Part shown: positions 51,501 to 61,247 of the stretch, one piece after another | Numbering within the stretch: position 1 is the stretch's first letter | Layout: each line of letters opens with the position of its first letter | DNA from: Tanytarsus gracilentus | Lineage: Eukaryota; Arthropoda; Insecta; Diptera; Chironomidae | Length of the DNA: 64,000 bases | Direction of reading: 5' to 3' | Assembly: GCA_038502055.1 (NCBI GenBank) | Contig: JAXRKN010000045.1 | Span: forward strand, 1,820,501 to 1,884,500 | Translations under genes and position numbers: made by a program | Notes under the pieces: model-generated | The model's input: only the letters and a program-made list of their open reading frames with translations | Told to the model about the DNA's origin: nothing | Database searches by the model: none

Positions 51501-54356
51501 TTGGTTGGAATATTTTGCATTCATTAATTTTGAAGGAAAATTTTTCATTAAATAAATGTTAATTTTATGAGCTATAATTCTAAAATTTCAGATGTGATAC
51601 AGTTTTCATAAGGAATAAATCTTATCTCATTTCAACTCAGAACATTTCAAATATCAAAAGACTAAAAGGGCAACATAAAGATTCATAAGTGTATATCATA
51701 AAGGCGTTTTATAATGCACACCTTGTCTACCGCATCAGTGCACTTCTCCTTAAGATTTATTCTATTAGTTAACCTACAAAAGATGAAGAGGAATCTTCAA
51801 TGAAACTCAATAGCATTCAATGTGTTTTGATTACGGTTTGATTTATTTGAAAAAGGTCGAAGGAGATGAGAAAGAATCGAAAAAAAGAGGAAAGAAATTA
51901 AGAAATAAATATTTCATAAATTAAGATTCGATTTTGACCCAACATTCTTTTTTCGGGGTAGAATAAGAAGAATAGGAGAAAGATAGATTTCTCCATATAT
52001 ATATATGTGAGAGATGAGCGAGAACTAGAAGGAATTGATAAATGTTAGAATTAACACTTTTCACCCGCAACGAATTGCCTATTTATCAGCACATTCTCTT
52101 CATCTATTTCTTCTTCTCGATGTAGTTTTCTAACTGTCTATGGGCTTAACAATAATTGATCTTGTTACGAAATTTTCACCATGAGGATTTTTTTTGGATG
52201 AAATTCAGTTGAGAATGTAGAGGTGCAGGTGCAGGATTTTTATAAAAAAGTTGCAGAGTAAACAATAAATTAAATTGATTTTTTTAATGCACATTTTAAA
52301 TTTATTTAAATTCTTGAAATTAAAATTTTACAAAGCTAAAAAAATCATTTGACTAGATTCATGACCTTTCTGTTAAAAAACAATCCATGTGTGTAAGAAC
52401 TTCTTTAGTCTGTCATATCCGATAGTGCTTTAAACGAGTATATGCCAAGTGTAAATAAGAAAGAACCTCTTGCTTACAAGTGTTTGCTGTTTTCATTCTC
52501 TCCGTTCAATGTACCTTCATAATTCGAGTTCATAAAATTTTATTTTTATCTCATTTTATATTTTTTTGTTTTTATTTTCTTGTTTCTGTTGTGTATACAA
52601 GAATTGGTTGAGAAGATCAACAGAGTTAAGAGATGCAGATGAACGCGAGAGGAATGAAAAATTTTCGATAATCAATTATTGAGCTGCGGTCAATGCAATT
52701 TTTCATCTTTCGAAGATCTGGATGTGAAAGAGATATTTTTGGGAAAATAATTCATCTTGAGGTTGGGCGAAGAAGAAATTTAAGAATATTTTTTTAAACT
52801 GTAATTGAAGTCAAGAAGAGTCAAACTTTTTATATTTTTCGAAATTTTTATTGCAAACAACTTTTTATTTTTTTTATTTTTTGCATAAACTTTTTAATAA
52901 AAAAACTTTCCTAAAAAGTTGTGAATTTATTTTTCAATCAAATTTAAAATGATTTTTCTTCAGCATGATGAAGAAGTGAGTACGCAAACTATGAATAATA
53001 TTAATTGAATCTGACTTTGAAAATCTCACACTCTGTCGAGAATTCGTGAATGTAATTTTTTATAGGATTTCGTTTATATTTTCTGAAATAAAAAAATTCT
53101 TCCTCGTAATCACGAGAGAATGAAAAGAAAATAAAGTTCAAGTAGTGTCAGATAATTTTTTTCGGTATGAAATTTCGTGAGTAAAATCTTTATTTGTTCT
53201 TTTTTTGATTAGATTTTTTGATACATTTTTTCTGCAATATAAACAAACACCCTTGATTGCAATATGAGTTGAGGATTTTAATCAAAAAATAATCCTACAA
53301 AGTCTTTTGAATAATTTTTTTTGCATCAGAACTCAACATGAAATAAGCTAGAAACGAAAAAAACGCAATCAAAAAGCCGAATTAAAAGAAGTGTGCGAGA
53401 TTTATGACGTGAAAACCTAAAAATTGTAATCATAAAAATCTTTGGCACCTCTGAACCGCATAGCGCGATGAATTCCAACTGAGAGTACAACAACATCACG
53501 CTTTTCGAGAAAAAGCACTTTATTTTTTCTCCTCTTTCTACCTTTATGAAATTCAATATCATGATGATGATTTTGTGAGACTAAGACTCAGTCAGAATGA
53601 AAAATTGTTGAATGATTACATGACAAAGTATGAATAAATCGTGGAAGAATGAAAATAGAACGCGATTTGCTCAGTTTTGTTAATTTAATATTTTTACTAA
53701 GTAATTTTAACGGTTTTATAATTTTCATGCATATTTCTGCATTTTTTAAATTAAAAAAAAGGAAAAATTGTTAAATTTTTAAAAATCAAAATATCGTTAG
53801 AAATTAATTAATTTCAAGAACTTTTTTCTCATTATAAACCGCGCTCAGACCAAAAAACATAAAAAATATCAAAACACCATAATTTGATTATGAAAAGAAG
53901 AGAATAATTTTTTACATCATAATTTCAGTACAAAAGAGTAAATCGAAGAAGAATAAGTATTACAAATTTCATTGATGACAGTGCAAGAAAACGAACTACA
54001 ATGAAATTCAGAGTTCTGTCTCTCCCGAACAAGAAACGTGAAATTAGTATAATAAATTTTAATCCATAATACAAGAATTTTTCATCGCAAAAGTAACGGA
54101 AAAAAGTCGCACCGCACTCAAGGTGAGATTTTTATGATCTTTGTTGTCAATCTTATTGTTGTCTATAGAGAGATTCATACTTTTTTTGGCATCTCTTATT
54201 GTTCTCGCAGTGAGAAACGTTATGGAACTGCGCTTTTGATTGGATTCTGCATGACTCGGCTGATTGCTCATTATCTGTGCCGAATTTTGTTCTTGCGTCG
54301 TGAAGTTAATTACACTTAACTGATACATGCGGTTTTAAGATGTCGGATGTTGTCTC
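48560..54356. other. Non-coding DNA, CT-rich then AT-rich
   Basis: No supportable gene. From 48.5 to 50.9 kb the plus strand is biased to C and T, with many CTCTCT/TTTCTC tracts. A plus-strand GGA|GTAAGTC donor-like site lies at 50116/50117, and a 25-bp segment near 50062 recurs imperfectly near 50981. From 51 to 54.3 kb it is plain AT-rich with a short (AT)n run near 51996. Nothing is recognised as coding. Confidence 0.5.
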
Positions 54357-54436
54357 TGGGGACATTCGTAAATTTTTTAATTTATTATGAAAAGTTAAAA
54401 AATTTGTAGTCATCACACAACTCACGGATGTCCCCA
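54357..54436. repeat. Strong hairpin just beyond the Rassf 3' end
   Basis: TGGGGACATTCGT (54357-54369) and ACGGATGTCCCCA (54424-54436) are inverted copies agreeing at 12 of 13 bases. A second perfect inverted pair, AAATTTTTTAA (54370-54380) and TTAAAAAATTT (54395-54405), lies inside. The 14-base inner loop contains the likely Rassf poly(A) signal. In RNA this would fold as a two-step stem. It may be a small fold-back transposon or a 3'-end structure. Confidence 0.6.
54381..54386 (-). terminator. Likely poly(A) signal of Rassf
   Basis: AATAAA on the minus strand, about 290 bp after the Rassf stop codon. It is the first canonical hexamer I found downstream. It sits in the loop of the hairpin at 54357-54436. 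Confidence 0.5.
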
Positions 54437-54671
54437 TTATTGATTTAAAAATGCATCGATATTATTAAAATGTTTCTGTTAGTTTGACTTTATGGCCTGG
54501 ATTTGATTTATACAATCTTAATTTTCAATCATCCTTTAGAAATTCACTCAGGTATCGTTTCAAAAAAATTTATAGTTGTTAATTAAAAAATAAAAATAAA
54601 ATATTAATTTGCGGCAAATCGTTTTTGGATTTCTTTGCAAGCGTTTTGAAGCACTTTTGTGACTTTTTTAG

Positions 54672-57139
54672 TTACAATCTGACTTTTAATGATTCCATTC
54701 TCTGAACAATACGTTTTCTTAACTCGGAATACCTGGAGAGAAATTTATTGAATTAATTAAATAAAAATAACTAAAAAATCTCACTTTTCGCGAATTCTGA
54801 ACAGCTCACGTTCCTCCTCCTCGTAATACCTCTCAATTATGGCGCGACACTCGGGAACGGACAAATTGACGAATTGTGCAACCTCAGAACTTGATTAAAA
54901 AAATTAATAAATTTTAAAATGAAGAAAAAATGTGTAAATTTACCTAATTTCGACAGTTTGCATTTCGTCCATTAAAAAAAGCCGAGCGACATCCTCATGC
55001 GGTCCAATTAGCACACGTGTTAATAATGGAAAATCATCGGCTGTCAACTTTTTTTGTTCGCCATTATCGCGCACTATGAAAAGTGAAAAATTTTCTGCTT
55101 TTGATTGAATTTTATATTTTTCCATCACAAGAGTGACAATGTCCTGGGTGCTCAGCAATGAAGAAGCATAGACAGTCATTTGTGACCCAGTTGGAGGTGT
55201 AAAGACTGAGGTCTCTCGATTGTAAAAATGTCCATTAATTGAGCAGCGGCGTTTAAGTTTTGTTCGGGATCTAAATACAAAATTTTTAATAATTTTAATT
55301 TTTAAAAGTAAAAATTTTTATCACCTCCTATTTCCCGCTCTTCTTTTAATGGCAGTTGAACCTTTGTGTTTTTTTCTTAGCACCACAACATCAGTTCCAT
55401 CATCGTCATAAGACGGCACCGATGATGACGATCCATTAACAGGAGCAGCATCTGTCTGCACATCCTCGTAACAGTCCATTTTGATATTAACGGATGTCAC
55501 AGGTCTTCCCGATGGCTTCATTGTGTCGCTCTCAACCGCCTCAAAATTATTCAACGAGTAATTTGGCCCACTTTTAGATCTCATTACACCTTTTTCGGAT
55601 AGTGAAGTTGAGCTCGTTTCTTCATCCGTTGATGACATCGAACTTGATTTTTTTAGCACTTTATTTTCTTGCTTAAGTGTTTTATCATCTGATGACGATG
55701 ATGATGACGAGTTCTTGAGGAGATTAAGAGTATCTTGAATGTTGAATGAATTAATTTGACCAGGGATGCAAAAGCTATTCGAGAGTGAATAAACGCTGAG
55801 ACCATCCTCACTTTGAACACTCCTGTTCATGATGTTATCTTGATAGAGTTTCATTGAGTCATTAATTCGAGACGGATCGATTGGCTGAAAAGCTTTGAGA
55901 GTTCCATCATTGATTGATGGCATATCATTGGCACCATTGACAAATTCTATGCTGGCTTGTCTTTTAAAATCTTCATATTCGCATGGCTTTAATGTTGGCG
56001 TGTCCTCTGAGCTATCCTGATTTTTAGACGACTCCATTTGTGAGTAATAAATGCTCGACGATTGTGAGGTCGTTTCACCATCAGGTGACAAAGTTTTAAA
56101 ACTGCTCGATTCATCCATGCTCAAGTTTGAAATTTGACTGTCAGTCATGCTTGAGCTCATTGGCGATGGCATTGTGCTGTAGTGATTATTGTCGTTGACT
56201 TGTTCAACTTGTAAAAGATCATCGAGCTCATCCCAATTAATTTTCTTGATATCCAATTTTGAGGGCAGCGTTTGGTGAGCCGGTGATGACTCTTTTGATG
56301 AACTATCGGAACTGAGCGAATTAACGTCAGATGAAATGCTAATTGTATCATAAGAGAGTGATTCCGATATGGTTGTATCGTTGTCACTTGCGACTATTGC
56401 TTGTTCAGAGGCACCAGCGTAACTTTCACGAATCTACAAAAAGAATTAATTTTAATCTTTGGATTAAAAATATTAATCTAATCCTTACTATGTCAACTGA
56501 ATTTGGATATCGAACTGAATTTCTCTTTCTTATGGTAACCACAGTTCTCTGATCGTCGTCTTCCTTCAAGTGAATGACCCCTTGAATACCCCAATAAATT
56601 CGGAGAGCACCCTCAAGAATGATTCTGCCATTCACTTCACGCGCTTTTATCTCGAGACTTTTGTTGTTGCTAAAAAACTGATTGTAAGTCTTAAGTTTCG
56701 TTTCGATGTGTGCACGAGGAATGACTGGTCCTGTTGAAGCTTTTGGAGCTGTTTGAGCGGTTTTTTGACCAAAGCTTTTATGAGATTCTACTTTTGTTCC
56801 ATGTCCAAAGAGCTTTGGACCGAATAAGGCTGGATAGCAAGGGACATGACTAAAAATTTAATTTTAGAAATTGAACTTTGATATTTTTTTATTCAGAGCA
56901 CTTACCAGTAAGGAATTCCCTTATGCTCGGCATGTTGACCTGGATTTAATCGTTTACCACATTCGTGACATCGAAGACACTCCGGATGCCAGTCAAATCC
57001 TAAAGATTGCTGTCTTTCCGCTAAAATATGAAAATTTCATCAGATCCAGTTGAGATTTTTAAACACACCTTAAAAATTTAATTTTTATCCTCAACCTACC
57101 GAAATAAACGGGTTTTTGGCATTTATTGCATTTCCACAT
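54672..57139 (-). CDS. Rassf: Ras association domain-containing protein, LIM-RA-SARAH type (Rassf)
   Basis: Scaffold of Ras/Hippo signalling. In Drosophila, Rassf binds the kinase Hippo through the SARAH helix and opposes its activation. Coding exons: 57100-57139, 56906-57020, 56489-56849, 55325-56433, 54944-55270, 54785-54889, 54672-54732; the frame holds across all six GT-AG introns (52-79 bp), giving 705 residues. Residues 4-56 form one complete LIM finger (C4-X2-C7-X17-H25-X2-C28-X2-C31-X2-C34-X17-C52-X3-C56). Residues 173-541, mostly one exon, are serine/acid-rich and disordered-looking, with a poly-Ser run. The RA domain spans about 553-648 (INGHFYNRETSVFTPP start, IGPHEDVARLFLMDE end) and the SARAH helix about 660-703 (LSVPECRAIIERYYEEEERE). 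The ATG directly precedes the LIM domain. The LIM replaces the C1 domain of vertebrate RASSF1/5, as in fly Rassf. Untranslated exons upstream were not identified. Confidence 0.95.
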
Positions 57140-57848
57140 GTTTAATGAAATGCAAATTCAACTTTAACTAATTGAATTTTGATAAAATATTTTTCACTCC
57201 ACTCGAGCGTAAAGAAAAACAAAGAAATTCTCTAAACTTTCAGATTCACTTTGAATAAACTAAGATAACAAGATTTTGCTAAATTTGTTCGATATTTCAT
57301 TATGCTGATTATGCGATTGATCACATTATTGAGGTGCGTTTTGATTTGAGTGAATCGTGATAATAAAAAGTTCCAGCTTATTGTGTGTGTTTTTCCCCAC
57401 AACGTTGAGTCTACAAAAATTTACTCATGTTGGAGAGTCGCACCAACACATGTATGATTAAAAATTATGGGAACATTTATGTTGAAAAATTATGGCAACG
57501 AATTTCAGTGAGATTATGAATTAAAATTATTAAAAATTATTTCGATCTTGTAACATTTTTAAATTTTAGAAATTTATTTAATAAAGTTTATGAAATTTAA
57601 CATTTTGCGTGTCATCTTTTAAAAATTGTAATGTGTGCCTGTTGAAATGTCTACGAAAAATTTTATGTAAAATTCAAATTATTTTTGTAACGGTTTTTTC
57701 ACACGCGGTGCAGTATTATTAATTTTCGATAATGTGTAATTTATCAATTATTGCTCGATAAGATTAAAATTTAATCAAATTGCAAAATAAAGCCAGAAAT
57801 ATTTTCAGTACATTTTAAACGGGCTTAAAGAAAAGAGAAAAAATAAAA
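57140..57848. promoter_or_regulatory. Divergent promoter region between Rassf and the aminopeptidase
   Basis: 709 bp separate the two start codons, and both genes read outward. The sequence is AT-rich without an open frame of interest. Rassf-side promoter elements are not obvious. On the aminopeptidase side there is an initiator and a GATA cluster, listed separately. Confidence 0.6.
57728..57809 (+). promoter_or_regulatory. GATA-motif cluster and TCAGT initiator of the aminopeptidase gene
   Basis: GATAA (57728-57732), TTATC (57741-57745) and GATAAG (57757-57762) fall within 35 bp. They are followed by the arthropod initiator TCAGT (57805-57809) in TTTTCAGTACATT, which would give a 5' untranslated leader of about 42 nt. 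GATA factors drive many insect midgut enzyme genes. Gut expression is inferred from this and the gene family. Confidence 0.45.
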
Positions 57849-60800
57849 ATGTGGAGAATATTTTTTGGAATTTTATTGGTTCTGTTTGAAGTTGGCGGTA
57901 CATACAGTTTTAGGCTACCAAATGACACTAAACCCGAAGCATATTTTATCACTCTTGAATTCGGGAACATTGAAAGTGGAATGAGTGAATTTTTGGGTGA
58001 AATTTTCATCAAAATTAGCATTCTTAAAGACACAAATCAGATCACGATTCACAGTGCAGTTAACATTACTGGAATTCCATTTTTATGCAAATATCCAAGT
58101 TCAAATTGTCCTGATGCATTGGCAGTCAACACTTCATACAAAGCTGAGCAAGAATTTTTGCAAATATCTATTGAAAATGACACTTTATTGCGTCAAAATG
58201 AAATTTACTATCTAAACCTTCAATATACTGGAAGTATTTATAGTTCAGTCACTGGTGTTTATCTTGGAAATTACTTCGCACAAAACGGCGACGAAAAGTA
58301 ATTCCCAAAACAATTAAACTCAAGTGGTTTTAATTGAAATTTTTTCAGTTTTTTCCTCGCCACTCACATGCAGCCGACTCACGCAAGAAAAGTCTTTCCA
58401 TGCTACGATGAGCCAAAATTTAAAGCGAAATACCACTTAACGCTTATCCATAGCGATCAATACAGATCGATTACCAACATGGACATTGTGAGTGGATTTT
58501 TGTTGTTTTTGAGATAAAAAAATTTTATCTGACGGCTTTTTAGGAAAGTGAATTGTTGAGGTGATTCATTCAACTTTGAGTGTTTTGATAAGTATTAATG
58601 AATGTCAAGTTTAAGTCGCTCGACCATCAGCGATACACTTGTTGTAAAATTAGAATTTTTTAAATTTTTTAATATCTTAATTTAGATTAAATCAAAAAAT
58701 TCGAGTATTTAAACCAACGTCCTTGCTTCCAACGTATCTAATTGCATTTGTGATATCTAAGTTCGAGCATCTCTCAAAAATACACAATGGCATTGAATTC
58801 CGTGGATTTGCTCGAGATGGTCAAGTTCAAAACACTGAATTTGGGATTGACACTGCAATTGAAGCTTTGGATAAATTCAATGCTGCTCTTAATTTAACCA
58901 ACGATGGAATGACAAAATTAGATCAAGTTGCATTGCCGTTATTTAACTATGGAGGCATGGAAAATGATCAAATTTTTTTTTATCGTGAGGATTTTTTACT
59001 TTACGAAGAAAGAATCAACACGGCTTATGATAAAGAATATGTAGCACAAACAGTTGTTCATGAGGTAAGGCTTGTAAAGATATTAAATTTTTAATGAGTG
59101 ATAACAGTTATTTTTATTAGGTGTGTCATAAATATTTTGGAAATCTTTTAACGCCAAATTGGTGGTCAATATTATGGATTTCAGAAGGATTTTGCAAGTA
59201 AATGTTTTTAAAAATTTTCTCTATGAAATTTATTTATATTCGATATAAGGTTTTACGAATATTACATGGTGAAGCCGATTTATCCCGAAATGAGAACCGA
59301 TGAAATGTTTTTGGTTGAGACACTTCAAAATGTGATGATTCGAGATGCTTCACCGCACATTCGACCTATGACATATTATGTTGAAAAACCAGCTGAAGTT
59401 CGTGGGTTGTTTGACTCGATCGCTTACAGTAAATGTAATTTTTTGAAAATTTGTCGACTCTGACATAAAATTTAATTCCGTTACGAAAATTTAATTTTTT
59501 TACTCCTTATTAGCTGCTTGCGTTCTTCGAATGTTCATGTATGCCTTTACACCTCAAGTTTTCAATAAAGGTTTGCATATTTATTTGACCAACAATACCA
59601 ATAACCCTGAAGGAATCGCAGAGCCAGGAAATTTATACGCAGCCCTTCAAAAAGCATTGCCTGAAAGTACTGATATAAATGTGTTGTCAGTTATGCAAAC
59701 ATGGGAGCTTCAAAGTGGATTTCCTTATATTCATGTTAAACGAGCCTATTTTTCAAATGTCACGAGATTCACACAAATGAGGTTCATGAATGATAATCAA
59801 ACTGACAATTCACTCTGGCACATTCCTATCACTTACTCAACCAATCGTGATAATTTTACAAAAATCAATCAATTTTGGACAAACGCGACAACATTTGAGG
59901 ATGAATTTGATTTGAGCCCGAAAGATATTTTAATTGTGAATATTAATCAACAAGGTTACTTCCGAGTTCATTATGATAAAGCAAACTGGATGTCAATCGC
60001 CAAATTTTTGTATAATGAAGATTACGAAAAAATTTCACCAACTACTCGAGCAATGCTGATCGATGATGCTGCGGTTTTTGCAGGTGATGGAAAACTAGAC
60101 ATGAAACTATTTTTGGAGGTTTTGAAGTACTTGGAAAGGGATGTGAGTAATTTTATTTTAAATATCATGAAGTGTAGATAAAATTATTGAAAATTTTCAT
60201 AAATTTTGATTTGATATAAATTTAATTATTTAAGGACGATTGGATTCCTTGGTACACAGCGACTGAAAATATTATCTACATGAGAAGAATGCTCGATGAT
60301 GGAAGCAGCGAACTCTATCAAAATTTTAGGGTGAGTCATTTTGTAAAATACCTAAAGATTTTCAATCATTCAACAACTCTAGAAATTTTTGAGAAAATTA
60401 CTTACAAAAGTTTACAAGACATACGGCAGTGAAGTTAAAAGGGGCGAACCTCATCATCATAAGCACATCAGAAATATCGCAATCAATTGGGCTTGTCAAG
60501 CGTATTTAGAAGAATGTTTAAATGATACGAAGATATTAATGAACAAAGCAATTAAGGATGATTCTTTTAATGAACTTCCAAACGATCACCGTTCAGCAAT
60601 TATGTGTAATGGAGTTCTCCAAGCTGATTTGAGTGTTTATGAATCACTTTATGAGTTTTATAGTTCACCGACAAAAAATAATTCTGAGAAAATTCAAATC
60701 CTTCAAACCATTGGATGCATTGAGAATGAATCAATTTTAAAATCATTTATTGAAAAATATGACAAAGTTTCTTTGAGTCATTTCCTCACTGTGATTCAAG

Positions 60801-61228
60801 CAGTTTATGCAAACGGTCCCATTGGATTGCGAGTAGCAATGACATTTTTAAGGGCACAACAGGAAAAATTCTATAATTTGTAAGTATTTTAAAAATTTTA
60901 AAAAATTTTAAATAAGTTCGTTAATATTTTTTAAAGCATCATAAGTAACAATCGGCAATCATCATTGAACTCTATTTTTACTGGAATTTCAAACCGAGTG
61001 AACACAAAAGAGCTTTTTGAAGAACATATAAAACTAATTGAACTTTATAAAATTCCTGAAGCAACCAATAGAACTGCAGTTGCAACGATGACTGCAAACC
61101 TTAACTGGATTACAAAGCACAATTCATCCATTATTGATTTTCTTGAAAACTATTTAAACGCTTCTGGAAAATTAATGATTATGTGGCCTTTAGTTGTTGG
61201 TGCGTTGATAATTAAATCAGTTTTCTAA
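57849..61228 (+). CDS. GPI-anchored M1 zinc aminopeptidase (aminopeptidase N-like)
   Basis: Removes N-terminal residues from peptides outside the cell, probably on the gut microvillar surface. Coding exons: 57849-58297, 58349-58487, 58544-58560, 58686-59064, 59121-59197, 59250-59434, 59514-60142, 60235-60330, 60383-60879, 60937-61228. The frame is intact, 919 residues, the usual family size. Residues 1-20 are a signal peptide. Exopeptidase motif GGMEN at 291-295 (usually GAMEN); zinc site H327-E-V-C-H331 with E350 in WISEGF (HEXXH-X18-E complete); catalytic tyrosine Y413 in AYSKSACVLRM. The C-terminal ERAP1-like domain begins near 553 (ILIVNINQQGYFRVHYD). The end, NASGK plus about 18 hydrophobic residues, is a GPI-attachment signal. 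Oddities: Cys in the zinc motif, KYFGN for the usual QWFGN, and a 17-nt third exon needed to keep frame. All catalytic residues remain, so it is probably active but divergent. Confidence 0.93.
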
Positions 61229-61241
61229 AAAAAATATACAA

Positions 61242-61247
61242 AATAAA
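61242..61247 (+). terminator. Likely poly(A) signal of the aminopeptidase gene
   Basis: AATAAA 14 bases after the TAA stop. This implies a very short 3' untranslated region. Another AATAAA near 61306 is an alternative. Confidence 0.55.

Noticed and set aside
52350..52368. TGACTAGATTCA resembling the start of the insect miR-279 sequence
   Set aside because: The match stops after about a dozen bases and no precursor hairpin forms with the flanks.
54059..54328. 89- and 61-residue frames between the desert and Rassf
   Set aside because: They overlap on opposite strands without domain content, and lie beyond the likely Rassf 3' end.
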